Assembly: GCF_040105385.1 (NCBI RefSeq)
Contig: NZ_JBEDNQ010000008.1
Span: forward strand, 124,001 to 188,000
Direction of reading: 5' to 3'
Length of the DNA stretch: 64,000 nucleotides
From: Pseudonocardia nematodicida
Lineage (GTDB): Bacteria; Actinomycetota; Actinomycetes; Mycobacteriales; Pseudonocardiaceae
Below, piece by piece: positions 34,969-42,952 of this stretch. The translations under genes and the position numbers were made by a program. Below the pieces are notes generated by a model. That model was not told the DNA's origin. It did not search any database and worked only from the letters and a program-made list of their open reading frames with translations. Each line of letters begins with the position of its first letter. Positions within the stretch are counted from its first letter, which is position 1.

Positions 34969-35964
34969 ATGCGCAGGTCCGTCAGACGCCGGAGAAACCT
35001 GGGAGTGCTCGCGGCCGTCGCCGTGGCCACCAGCCTGCTCGCCGCCTGCGGGAGCGGCCAGGCCGACACCACCACGAACCCCGAAGGGCTCACCGAGATC
35101 ACCTTCGTCCGCTCGACCGGAGCCACCTTCGAGGGCCTCTACATCGCCCAGGAGCAGGGCTACTTCGCCGAGGCCGGGCTGGACGTCGACATCGTCGCCG
35201 GCTCGCCGGACACCTCGCAGCACATCCCGATGGTGCTCAACGGCGAGGCCGACCTGACCATGGGCGATCCGGCGAACCACCTGACGGCGATCTCCCGGGG
35301 CATCCCGATCCGGTACGTGACGCAGATGCAGGCCGCCGTCGCCGACCAGACCGTGACCGACGGTGTGCTGGTCCCTCCGGGCAGCCCCGTCCGGTCCGGG
35401 AAGGACCTGCAGGGCAAGCGCGTCGGCGTCCCGGCGCTGGGCGGCTGGATGGAGATGAACGTCCGGTACGCCATCGAGACCGACGGCGGGGACCCGACCG
35501 ACGTCCAGCTCGTCGCGCTCCCGGTCGCGTCGCTGCAGGAGGCCGCGACGAAGGGCGACGTCGACGCGGTGACGCTGTTCCCGTCCTTCTACCAGTCCGC
35601 CCTGGAGTCCGGCTTCACCGCGCTGCACAAGGGCACCACCGACTTCCCCGGCCTGCCGACGTCGACCGTGATCGCCAGCTCGGAGTGGCTCGCCCGCAAC
35701 GGCGAGGTCGCCGACGCGTTCGTCACGGCGATCACCCGGGGGCTGGAGTACGCGAACGAGAACCCGGACGCGGTGCGGGCCGTCGACGCGGAGTACACCC
35801 AGATGGACGCCGAGACCATCGCGAACCGGGTGATCCCGAGGTTCGTCCCGGTCTTCGACGAGCAGGCGGTGACCGACGCGGTGAACCGCATGTCCGCCTA
35901 CGGGATGCTCGAGAACGAGATCGACATGGGCGCGGTGTTCTGGGAGAACGCCCCCGTCGAGTAG
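34969..35964 (+). CDS. NMT1/THI5-like ABC solute-binding lipoprotein, second importer
   Basis: A 331-residue lipoprotein: basic N-terminus MRRSVRRRRN, hydrophobic run and lipobox LLAAC, with the cysteine about residue 27. The mature part shows ITFVRSTGATFEGLYIAQEQG, FAEAGLDVDIV, and GKRVGVPALGGWMEM, the pattern of taurine/nitrate/aromatic-acid binding proteins. A CGGAGG ribosome site precedes the ATG. It is the first of seven tightly packed genes and works with the two permeases downstream; no ATPase follows, and the missing one is probably the orphan ATPase at 51982-52848, which carries the same operators. Substrate is unknown. Confidence 0.9.
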   Translation: MRRSVRRRRNLGVLAAVAVATSLLAACGSGQADTTTNPEGLTEITFVRSTGATFEGLYIAQEQGYFAEAGLDVDIVAGSPDTSQHIPMVLNGEADLTMGDPANHLTAISRGIPIRYVTQMQAAVADQTVTDGVLVPPGSPVRSGKDLQGKRVGVPALGGWMEMNVRYAIETDGGDPTDVQLVALPVASLQEAATKGDVDAVTLFPSFYQSALESGFTALHKGTTDFPGLPTSTVIASSEWLARNGEVADAFVTAITRGLEYANENPDAVRAVDAEYTQMDAETIANRVIPRFVPVFDEQAVTDAVNRMSAYGMLENEIDMGAVFWENAPVE

Positions 35965-35992
35965 CGCCGACCGGCCAACGGAGGAGTACCGA

Positions 35993-36826
35993 ATGGCAAC
36001 CACCACGGCACCTGCCGGGGTCACCTCGCAGGCGCGCCGCGCGCCGCGCGGCACGTGGTCGCGCCTGCGCCGCCGGGGGTCGCAGGCCGCGTTCTTCGCA
36101 GCGGTGCTGGTGGTCTGGATCGGCGTGCGCCGGCTGGACCTGCTGCCCGAGCTGGCCCTGCCCGACCCGGTCGCCGTCGCGGGGGAGTTCGCGGACCTGG
36201 TGACGACCGCGGCGTACTGGACCGCGATCGGGGAGACCCTGCGGTCGGCGGTCTTCGGCCTGGGGGCCGCGATCCTCGTCGGGGTTCCGGTCGGCCTGGT
36301 GCTGGGCACCTACCCGCTCGCGGACCGCTCCACCCGGGTGGTGGTCGAGGTGGGGCGGTCGTTCCCGGTGATCGCGGTACTCCCGGTGCTGCTGCTGGTG
36401 CTGGGGGCGAACCTGCAGACCAAGGGCACCGTGGTGTTCCTCGCCTGCGTCTTCCCGCTGATCATCCAGGCCCAGTACGGCGCCCGGAGCCTGTCCGCGG
36501 CGATCGAGGAGACGGTCCGCAGCTACCGCATCCCGCGCCTGCTGAGGTTCCGCAAGGTGGTGCTGCCGGCCGCGGCCCCGTCGGTGATGACCGGGCTGCG
36601 ACTGACCAGCACGATGGCCGTCCTGGTCTCGATCGGTGTCGAGATCCTCACCCCGGTGCCCGGTATCGGCGGCGAGATCGTGCAGGGACAGCTCGACGGC
36701 AACTCGCCCGTCGCCTACGCCTACATCCTCACCGCCAGCGTCATCGGCTACTCGATCAACCAGCTCTCCCAGGTGTCCGAGGCGCGGCTGCTGGCCTGGC
36801 GGCCGCCGGCCGACCTGGACGACTGA
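35993..36826 (+). CDS. ABC transporter permease, second importer, first copy
   Basis: A 277-residue inner-membrane permease of the SsuC/TauC group. Spans include FFAAVLVVWIGVRRL and AAILVGVPVGLVLGTY, the conserved GRSFPVIAVLPVLLLVLGAN loop and span, and the cytoplasmic IPRLLRFRKVVLPAAAPSVM segment that contacts the ATPase. The last residues turn basic. It has a GGAGGAG ribosome site 8 bases before the ATG. Together with the next gene it forms the channel of the importer. No anomaly is visible. Confidence 0.9.
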   Translation: MATTTAPAGVTSQARRAPRGTWSRLRRRGSQAAFFAAVLVVWIGVRRLDLLPELALPDPVAVAGEFADLVTTAAYWTAIGETLRSAVFGLGAAILVGVPVGLVLGTYPLADRSTRVVVEVGRSFPVIAVLPVLLLVLGANLQTKGTVVFLACVFPLIIQAQYGARSLSAAIEETVRSYRIPRLLRFRKVVLPAAAPSVMTGLRLTSTMAVLVSIGVEILTPVPGIGGEIVQGQLDGNSPVAYAYILTASVIGYSINQLSQVSEARLLAWRPPADLDD

Positions 36827-36863
36827 CCCGGCCGTCGGCCGACCACGGAAGGACCGAACCGAG

Positions 36864-37679
36864 ATGACGACGTCGACGGTGCGCGCGGCGGCGCTGCAGC
36901 TGTGGCTGCCCGTTCTGGTGGTCGCGGCGCTGTTCGTGGCCACCGCCAACAGCGGTTCCTACTACTTCCCACCGCTGACCGAGGTGCTCGCCGCCCTCGT
37001 GGACGCCTTCGTGGGCGGCGGGCTCCTCGACGACCTCCTGTTCAGCATGCGCAACGTGCTGGTGGGCCTGGCGATCGCGATCGTCGTGGGCGTCGGGCTG
37101 GGCGTGGTCATCGGGGAGAGCGACCGGCTGCGCGTGGCGTGCCAGCCGTTCCTCGACCTCATGCGGTCCACCCCGATGGTCGCGTTCGTCCCGGTCTTCA
37201 TCCTGACCTTCGGGATCGGCTCTGCCCCCAAGGTCCTGCTGATCGCCATCGGCGCGACCTGGCCGATCTTGTGGAACACCATCGCCGGGGTGCACGGGAT
37301 CTCACCCGCGGTGCGCGAGTCCGTGCGCTCCTACCGCATCCCGGCCGGCCTGCGGCTGCGCAAGGTGCTGCTGCCGGGCGCCTCCCCGCAGATCTTCGCG
37401 GGCATCCGCATCTCGCTGGCCGTGTCGCTGGTGCTGATGATCGTCAGCGAGATCTACGGCTCCCCGAACGGGCTGGGGAACTTCGTCCTCGTCGCCGGCA
37501 ACTCCTTCCGGGTGACCGACACCTGGGCGGGCACCATCCTGATCGGCGTCATCGGCTACCTCATGACGCTGGTGCTCATCGCCGTGGAGCACCGGGTCCT
37601 CGGCTGGGCCCGCCAGCGCCCACCGCGCGAGCGGCGCGCGGCCGGGGCGCGGGTGCCGGCGGGGAAGGTGGCGGCATGA
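36864..37679 (+). CDS. ABC transporter permease, second importer, second copy
   Basis: A 271-residue permease starting MTTSTVRAAALQLW at 36864; the longer frame upstream has no similarity. It shows LVVAALFVATANSGSYYFPP, VLVGLAIAIVVGVGLGVVIG, the conserved LDLMRSTPMVAFVPVFILTFG and SYRIPAGLRLRKVLLPGASP, the ATPase contact loop. It pairs with the permease at 35993. The stop overlaps the ATG of the next gene by 4 bases. The Arg/Ala-rich C-terminal tail is short and cytoplasmic. Confidence 0.9.
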   Translation: MTTSTVRAAALQLWLPVLVVAALFVATANSGSYYFPPLTEVLAALVDAFVGGGLLDDLLFSMRNVLVGLAIAIVVGVGLGVVIGESDRLRVACQPFLDLMRSTPMVAFVPVFILTFGIGSAPKVLLIAIGATWPILWNTIAGVHGISPAVRESVRSYRIPAGLRLRKVLLPGASPQIFAGIRISLAVSLVLMIVSEIYGSPNGLGNFVLVAGNSFRVTDTWAGTILIGVIGYLMTLVLIAVEHRVLGWARQRPPRERRAAGARVPAGKVAA

Positions 37680-38278
37680 CACCCACCGACCCGTCCGGGG
37701 CCCGGCTCGAACCCGTCGACCGCGCCTCCTACCTGCGGCTGCACGACGAGCTCGGCACCGAGCCGGTCGCCGAGGCCGCGGTCGCCCTGAACATCACCCG
37801 CACCTGGGCGCACAGCCCCGGCCTGATGACCGCGCAGGCGCCGCTGCAGCACTACCTGATGTTCGGCTCGGCGCTGTCGCCCCGGATCCGGGAGGTCGCG
37901 ACCATCCGGATCGGGTGGCGGTGCAGCGCCCCCTACGAGGTGCACCAGCACCTGCGGTTCGGCCGGGAGGCGGGCCTGACCGACGCCGAGCTCGCCGCGC
38001 TGCTGCGCGAGGACGCCGCCGGCGCGGTCGGATTCTCCGACGCCGACCGCGCCGCGATCCGGGTCGCCGACGACCTGTTCGCCCACCAGACCCTCACCGA
38101 GGACACCTGGGCGCTGCTGTGCGAGCAGCTGGAGCCGGCCGCCCGGCTGGACCTGCTCTCGCTCGTCGGTCGCTACTGGACGGTGTCGGTGGTGACCAAC
38201 GCGCTGCGCGTGCAGCCGGAGGCGGGCGGGCCACCGGTCGTCGACGGGGCGCCGTCGCAGTACGGCAACCTCCGGTGA
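37676..38278 (+). CDS. Carboxymuconolactone decarboxylase / AhpD-like protein
   Basis: A 200-residue single-domain CMD-family protein coupled to the permease gene by a 4-base overlap. The core HYLMFGSALSPRIREVATIRIGWRCSAPYEV, followed by HQHLRFGREAGLTDAE, is the CMD helix pattern; the RCSAPYEVHQH motif keeps one Cys and one His where peroxidase members have a CxxC pair. A proton-relay type role in ring or lactone chemistry is possible. It resembles, in fold only, the two-domain protein at 26131-26928. Its partner genes downstream are two EthD-like proteins and an MBL-fold hydrolase. Confidence 0.83.
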   Translation: MTPTDPSGARLEPVDRASYLRLHDELGTEPVAEAAVALNITRTWAHSPGLMTAQAPLQHYLMFGSALSPRIREVATIRIGWRCSAPYEVHQHLRFGREAGLTDAELAALLREDAAGAVGFSDADRAAIRVADDLFAHQTLTEDTWALLCEQLEPAARLDLLSLVGRYWTVSVVTNALRVQPEAGGPPVVDGAPSQYGNLR

Positions 38279-38841
38279 CCGTCCACCGCTACGTCATCGG
38301 CATCGAGCCGGACCCGGACCTCGACCCCGCGACGGTGCGGGCCTTCGCCGGCTACTACGACGGCGTCCACATCCCCGAGGTCGTCGCGCGCAACACCGGC
38401 TTCCTACGGGGGCGCCGCCTCGAACGGGTCGACGGTCCCGGCGGGGGCCACGGGGGCCCGCGGTGGGTCAGCGTCTACGAGCTCGCCGACGGGCGGGCCG
38501 CCGGGACCTACCTGGGCGAGCAGCGCGAGGCCGGTCGCGGGCGGGCCTACACGCCGGGGGCGGTGCCCTGGTCCCGGATGCCGGTGCGGTGGCGGCTGCT
38601 GCTGCGCCAGGACGGCGGCGCCGACGGCCCGGGCGACATCGGCGACACGGGCACGGTCGCGGTCCGGCTGGCGCACGGGCGGCCCCTCGGGACGTGGGCC
38701 GGCACCGGGCACACGGTCGCCGCCGAGCTGACCGGACGGATGCCGGAGGTGTCCTGGGTGGCGCTGCGGGCCTGCGACGACGGCGCGGCCGCACCGGCCG
38801 CCGACGAGTTCTGCTACCGGGTGCCGGGAGGCTCACGATGA
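38275..38841 (+). CDS. EthD-like alpha/beta-barrel protein 1
   Basis: A 188-residue protein with a GTG start overlapping the CMD stop by 4 bases. The segment FAGYYDGVHIPEVVARNTGFLRGRR is the EthD/dimeric A-B barrel type fingerprint (FYD..H.PEVV, then GF.RG.R), followed by RWVSVYELAD. The second half, WRLLLRQDGG onward, has no motif I know. A similar fingerprint appears in the protein at 39770-40501, two genes on, so the two are related, one as a possible duplicate. EthD-type proteins accompany P450 and polyketide cyclisation systems, and some are isomerases or cyclases. Confidence 0.65.
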   Translation: MTVHRYVIGIEPDPDLDPATVRAFAGYYDGVHIPEVVARNTGFLRGRRLERVDGPGGGHGGPRWVSVYELADGRAAGTYLGEQREAGRGRAYTPGAVPWSRMPVRWRLLLRQDGGADGPGDIGDTGTVAVRLAHGRPLGTWAGTGHTVAAELTGRMPEVSWVALRACDDGAAAPAADEFCYRVPGGSR

Positions 38842-39773
38842 ACCGGACCAACGCGTTCCCCACGCCGGCGCGCCAGTCCCCGGACCTGGCGGACTACGCG
38901 CTCGGCGGGTCCTTCCGGGTCGGGGAGATCACCGTGCACCACCTCAGCGACGGGCTGGCGTTCGGGCCGCGCCGCAACTGGTTCACCGGCATCGACCCGT
39001 CGGTGTGGATGCCGGTGCTCGACCTCGAGGACCCGGACACGCCCTTCCCACTCAACTACGGGCTGTTCGTCGTCGTCGGACACGGGGTGGTCACCCTCGT
39101 GGACAGCGGCTTCGGGCCGGAGGCGCAGCGGCTCGGCGGCGCCCGCGGCGGGAACGAGCTGCGCACCCGGCTGCACGAGATCGGCATCGGGGCCGACGAC
39201 GTGGACCACGTCGTGCAGACGCACCTGCACGCGGACCACTGCGGGCAGCTCGTCACCGACACCGCGCAAGGGGCCCGCCCCACCTTCGGCCGGGCCACCG
39301 TGCACGTGCACGCCCGTGAGCTGGAGCACTGGACAGGCGCGACCACCGACGACAACTTCATGGCGCCCTACGTCCGGTCCCGGATCGGCCCGGTGCGCGA
39401 CGCGGGGCGGGTGTCGACGTTCACGGCGTTGACGCGCATCGCCCCCGGCGTCGTCGCGCTGCCGGTGCCCGGCCACACGCCCGGGCACACGTGCGTGCTT
39501 GTGTCCGACCGGGACCGGCACTGCCTGCTGGTCGGGGACCTCGCCCACCACCCCGTGCACTTCCGCCACCACGACTGGTTGCACGCTTTCGACCACGACC
39601 CCGCCGCCTCGGTGGCCGCGCGCGCTGCGCTGTGCGAGCTCGCCGTCGGGCTCGACGCGGTGGTGACGGCGCCGCACATGCCTGTCCTCACGCTCGGCCG
39701 GATCGGCCGCGACCCCGGCGGGGGCTACTCGTGGACCCCGGTGGACGCCGGGGGGACGGGCGGGCCGGTGTGA
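38838..39773 (+). CDS. Metallo-beta-lactamase-fold hydrolase
   Basis: A 311-residue MBL-fold enzyme. The metal motif is THLHADHCG (HxHxDH), with further ligands likely in PVPGHTPGHTC, the Asp in LLVGDLAHH and the His of APHMP. The strand LVDSGFG before it is typical. Lactonases, thioesterases and arylsulfatases share the fold; the VHVHARELEHW block and the FTGIDPSVWMPV start resemble the N-acyl-homoserine-lactonase-like group, so lactone opening is plausible. It overlaps both neighbours by 4 bases. No signal peptide, so it acts in the cytoplasm. Confidence 0.87.
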   Translation: MNRTNAFPTPARQSPDLADYALGGSFRVGEITVHHLSDGLAFGPRRNWFTGIDPSVWMPVLDLEDPDTPFPLNYGLFVVVGHGVVTLVDSGFGPEAQRLGGARGGNELRTRLHEIGIGADDVDHVVQTHLHADHCGQLVTDTAQGARPTFGRATVHVHARELEHWTGATTDDNFMAPYVRSRIGPVRDAGRVSTFTALTRIAPGVVALPVPGHTPGHTCVLVSDRDRHCLLVGDLAHHPVHFRHHDWLHAFDHDPAASVAARAALCELAVGLDAVVTAPHMPVLTLGRIGRDPGGGYSWTPVDAGGTGGPV

Positions 39774-40501
39774 CGCCGTATCTGCTGCTCGTCGGTTCCG
39801 ACGACGACGACCCCGCGGGCCCGGAACGCGATCCGGGCCGGGCGGTCCTCGATGACGCCGTGCTGTTCCAGCGGACGCTGCCCGCGCTGCTGGAGCGCCA
39901 CCCCGGTGTGGCCCGGGCAACCGGCTACCGGCTCGCGGTGCCGGACGTCCGCGGCGACCGCGGCCCGTCCCGGCTGCTCGTCCTCGAGGTCGCCGACGAC
40001 GGCACGCTGGAGACCCTGCTGACGTCGCGGGCGGCACCGGAACCGCCGGCCTGGGCGGCGGCGGTGGCCGGGCCGGACCCGCGCTGGCTGGTCGCCTGGT
40101 GGCGCCGGCCGGGCTGGAGCGGGTCGGCCGGGGACCGCGCGCACCCCTACCTCTTCCTCGTCGGCATGGACGTGCCGGCGGACGCCGACCCCGGGCAGGT
40201 GGCGGCGTTCCACCGCTTCTACGACGCCCCGCACGTGCCGGAGGTGGTCGACATCCTCGGGTTCGACCGGGGGATCCGCTACGAGCGGCACCGGTCCGTG
40301 CGCCACCACCCGGGCCCCGACGCGCCGGCCTACCTGGCGGCCTACGACGGTGCCGAGGACGTCGTCCGGGCCGCGGAGCACCCGGAGCGGGCGGCCGGGT
40401 TCACCACCGCGGGGCCGTGGGCGTGGGAGCACCGCGAGACCCGCTGGCGGCTGCTCTACCGGCGCACCGGCGGAGTGCTGCGACTGCCCCGGAGCAGCTG
40501 A
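39770..40501 (+). CDS. EthD-like alpha/beta-barrel protein 2
   Basis: A 243-residue protein with a GTG start in the MBL gene stop. The second half has FHRFYDAPHVPEVVDILGFDRGIRYER, clearly related to the fingerprint of the protein at 38275-38841 (YYDGVHIPEVVARNTGF). The first half (YLLLVGSDDDD, ARATGYRLAV) looks like another barrel half with weaker similarity, so it may be a fused double barrel. It ends with a TETRWRLLYRRTGG-like segment that also mirrors protein 1 (MPVRWRLLLR). Last gene of the importer-led operon. Function unknown. Confidence 0.62.
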   Translation: MTPYLLLVGSDDDDPAGPERDPGRAVLDDAVLFQRTLPALLERHPGVARATGYRLAVPDVRGDRGPSRLLVLEVADDGTLETLLTSRAAPEPPAWAAAVAGPDPRWLVAWWRRPGWSGSAGDRAHPYLFLVGMDVPADADPGQVAAFHRFYDAPHVPEVVDILGFDRGIRYERHRSVRHHPGPDAPAYLAAYDGAEDVVRAAEHPERAAGFTTAGPWAWEHRETRWRLLYRRTGGVLRLPRSS

Positions 40502-40510
40502 CCCGCTGAC

Positions 40511-40590
40511 GTCGCACCCCGGCGCAGCTCGTGGCACCCCGCTGCACTTCGCGGCGCCCCGTGGTGTCTCGTGGCACCCCACGCACGGGG
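40511..40590. repeat. Four-unit degenerate 20-bp tandem repeat
   Basis: Units start at 40511, 40531, 40551 and 40571, exactly 20 bp apart, each opening with a variant of GTGGCACCCC (GTCGCACCCC, GTGGCACCCC, GCGGCGCCCC, GTGGCACCCC). It lies between two convergent operons and overlaps the nested hairpin that follows. Confidence 0.7.
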
Positions 40591-40616
40591 TGCCACCGGC
40601 AGCGACGGGGCGCCGC
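40551..40616. terminator. Nested inverted repeats between convergent operons
   Basis: Outer arms GCGGCGCCCCGT (40551-40562) and ACGGGGCGCCGC (40605-40616) match perfectly over 12 bp. Inside lie the perfect 10-bp arms GTGGCACCCC (40571-40580) and GGGGTGCCAC (40587-40596) with loop ACGCAC. The position between convergent stops suggests a bidirectional terminator or a transcription barrier. Confidence 0.6.
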
Positions 40617-40702
40617 GGTGGTTACGGGAGGCGGCGTGCGCACGACGCCGGGCCACACCCGCTGGCCGCGTTCACCCCTGCTGCAGCGGGGGCGGGAGCG
40701 GG

Positions 40703-42283
40703 TCACGGGGTGTGGCGGGGCGGGGCGAGCGCGTCCAGCACCGCCGCGCGGGTCAGCGTCCGGTGGCCGGGGGTGCCGCCGACGTGCATGGCGGCCGCCG
40801 GTGCCGCCGGGTCCAGGCACGGCCAGTCGGGCAGGCCGGCGCCGTTCGGGTCGTGCGTCGTGACGAACCGCGCCCAGGTGTCGCCCAGGACGCGGGCGAG
40901 CTCCCGGTCGGCGTCGGTCCAGTCCCAGGCCCGCGACCAGAGGTTGTCACCGGTGTAGGGCAGCTCGCAGGTGTGGAACGCCCCGAACCCGGCCAGCCCG
41001 TCCGCGGGCGGGTCGAGGTCGGCCCCGGCGGGCAGCGGTGGCGCGTGCTCGAACCGGTACGTCCAGGCGGGGGCGCCGGTGGTCGCGACGTGGGTGCGCG
41101 CCCACCGCAGGACCGGGAGGACGAACCGGGTGTCGGTCACGAAGTGCCGGGTGCTCGCGGCGGCTATCGCCCCCGAGCCGTCGGTGTCGTCGGGGCCGCC
41201 GGGCGGGTAGTGGGCCGCGAGCGCGCCGTCGTCGGCGTCGCGGAGGAACCGGCGCAGGTCCTCGCGCGTCGCCGTCGTGACGTAGGGCGAGCCCTCGTCG
41301 GCGGTGTTGCCGACCAGCAGCGGGACCGGCGCCTGGGCGCCGCGGGTGAACACCCGTCCGCTGTCCTCGGTCAGCACCCGCCCGTCCACCACGACCCCCT
41401 GCGGGGCGTCGACGAGGAAGGCCGTGGGCGGGAGGGAACGCAGCCGTTCGACCGGCAGACCGGCCAGGGCGCCCAGCGACTCCGGCCCCCGCCGCCGGGC
41501 GTCCTGCGGCGATGGCAGCGGGCCCTCCGGCCGGAAGACCCCGGACGAGCTCTGCCCGACGACGGCGTGGAACAACCCCCGCCCGAGCGGCGAGGCCATC
41601 AGATGGGTCGCGACGACGGCGCCGGCCGAGCTCCCGGCGAGCGTGACCCGGCCGGGGTCCCCGCCGAAGGCGGCGATCCCGTCGCGGACCCACTCCAGGG
41701 CGGCGACGACGTCGAGCAGGCCGTAGTTGCCGGTGGCGTCGAGCTCGTCCTCGGCGGCGAGCTCGGGGTGGGCGAGGAACCCGAGGGCCCCGAGCCGCAT
41801 GCTGCAGGTGACGACGACCAGCCCCCGCGCGGCGAGCGCCGCCCCGTCGTGCACCTCGAGCCCGCCGTGGCCGAGGCGGAACCCGCCGCCGTGCAGCACG
41901 ACCAGCACCGGCAGGCCGGCGCCGGGGCCCGGGTCGGGCGTCCACACGTTGAGGTATAGGCAGTCCTCGCTCATCACGAGCTCGCGGGAGTCGGCGAACC
42001 CGGAGTGCCACATGATCCGGGTCCGCGGCGGCAGCGACTGGACCGGCGCAGGCCCCGGCCGCACCGCCGGCAGCTCGCCGGACCAGGCCGGGGCGGGGAC
42101 CGGGGGCCGCCAGCGCAGCGGGCCGGCCGGCGGAGCGGCGTAGGGGATCCCGAGGAACGCCGACACCCGCCGGGCACCGGTCCCCGCGACGGGGCCGGCC
42201 ACGGAGCCCGCGGCGGTCCGGACGCGCACGGTCCCGGTCGGTGCGGTCCCGGTCGGTGTCCTCCCGGCCGTCGGTGCGCTCAC
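40703..42283 (-). CDS. Type-B carboxylesterase, second copy
   Basis: A 526-residue ester hydrolase. Start GTG at 42283, overlapping the VOC gene stop by 4 bases. Features: FLGIPYAAPPAGPLRW, SEDCLYLNVWTP, HGGGFRLGHG (oxyanion hole), then the nucleophile elbow LAGSSAGAVVAT. The FHTCELPYTGD block near the end holds the catalytic His. There is no signal peptide, so the enzyme is cytoplasmic. It is related to, but clearly different from, the esterase at the left edge. With the importer and lactonase-like enzymes of the cluster, an ester bond in the imported compound is a reasonable target. Confidence 0.9.
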   Translation of the reverse strand: MSAPTAGRTPTGTAPTGTVRVRTAAGSVAGPVAGTGARRVSAFLGIPYAAPPAGPLRWRPPVPAPAWSGELPAVRPGPAPVQSLPPRTRIMWHSGFADSRELVMSEDCLYLNVWTPDPGPGAGLPVLVVLHGGGFRLGHGGLEVHDGAALAARGLVVVTCSMRLGALGFLAHPELAAEDELDATGNYGLLDVVAALEWVRDGIAAFGGDPGRVTLAGSSAGAVVATHLMASPLGRGLFHAVVGQSSSGVFRPEGPLPSPQDARRRGPESLGALAGLPVERLRSLPPTAFLVDAPQGVVVDGRVLTEDSGRVFTRGAQAPVPLLVGNTADEGSPYVTTATREDLRRFLRDADDGALAAHYPPGGPDDTDGSGAIAAASTRHFVTDTRFVLPVLRWARTHVATTGAPAWTYRFEHAPPLPAGADLDPPADGLAGFGAFHTCELPYTGDNLWSRAWDWTDADRELARVLGDTWARFVTTHDPNGAGLPDWPCLDPAAPAAAMHVGGTPGHRTLTRAAVLDALAPPRHTP

Positions 42284-42705
42284 CGGCTCAGCACCTCGAT
42301 CAGGTTGCCCCACGGGTCGGCGACATAGGACACCAGCGCCCCCGGACGGACGACCTCGCGGGGCTCCATCCGCGGCGAGCAGCCGGCCGCCAGCAGGCGT
42401 TCGTACTCCCGCCGGACGTCGTCGACGCGCAGGCAGAAGTGCCCGTAGCCCAGCGTCAGCACGGCGTCCTCGGGGGAGGTCGGCTGCATGCCGGGCCGGG
42501 CGCCCGGGCGGTGCAGCAGCTCGATGCGGTACCCGCTCGGCTCGTGCTGGAGCATCACCGCACGCAGGTCCGTGCCCGGGACCCGGAACGGCGGGCCCGC
42601 GGTCAGGCCGAGGGCGTCGGCGTACCACACGGCGGCCTTGTCGAGATCCGCGACGTTGAGCCCGACGTGGTCGAAGGCCACGGCCTGGCGGGAGCTGTCG
42701 GACAT
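42280..42705 (-). CDS. VOC-family (glyoxalase/extradiol-like) protein
   Basis: A 141-residue vicinal-oxygen-chelate protein with two beta-alpha-beta modules. The first has FDHVGLNVADLDKAAVWYADALGL, with the metal-ligand His, and the second has HFCLRVDDVRREYERLLAAG, with a His, and a late ADPWGNLIEVLSR with a likely Glu ligand. The ATG at 42705 is used rather than the longer frame to 42759. Members open rings, isomerise or epimerise small metabolites such as methylmalonyl-CoA. It is the first gene of a two-gene operon with the esterase, divergent from GntR 2 across a TGTCGACA site. Confidence 0.87.
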   Translation of the reverse strand: MSDSSRQAVAFDHVGLNVADLDKAAVWYADALGLTAGPPFRVPGTDLRAVMLQHEPSGYRIELLHRPGARPGMQPTSPEDAVLTLGYGHFCLRVDDVRREYERLLAAGCSPRMEPREVVRPGALVSYVADPWGNLIEVLSR

Positions 42706-42804
42706 GCACGGCCTCCACGGTGGTGCGGCTGTCCCCGAAAGAAGGGCTGAACTGCCCACACTTTAGTCGTTCATGACTCTGAACGGGGACATGTATCGAT
42801 CAAG

Positions 42805-42812
42805 TGTCGACA
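42805..42812. promoter_or_regulatory. TGTCGACA operator, VOC / GntR 2 promoter
   Basis: The most symmetrical copy in the window: the palindrome extends to GTGTCGACAC (42804-42813). It sits in the 247-bp divergent region between the VOC gene and GntR 2, so it may serve both autoregulation and the esterase operon. Confidence 0.6.
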
Positions 42813-42952
42813 CAAGTGGACCCTTGCTCTGCTTACCTCCGCCGCGGCGGGCCTGCGACCCGCGGGACACGGGATCGCAGTCGCGGGCCGGTGCGTGACG
42901 GAGGAGGGGACCGCGCGAAACTGGCATGTCGCTGCGGAAGGATGGTCAGATC

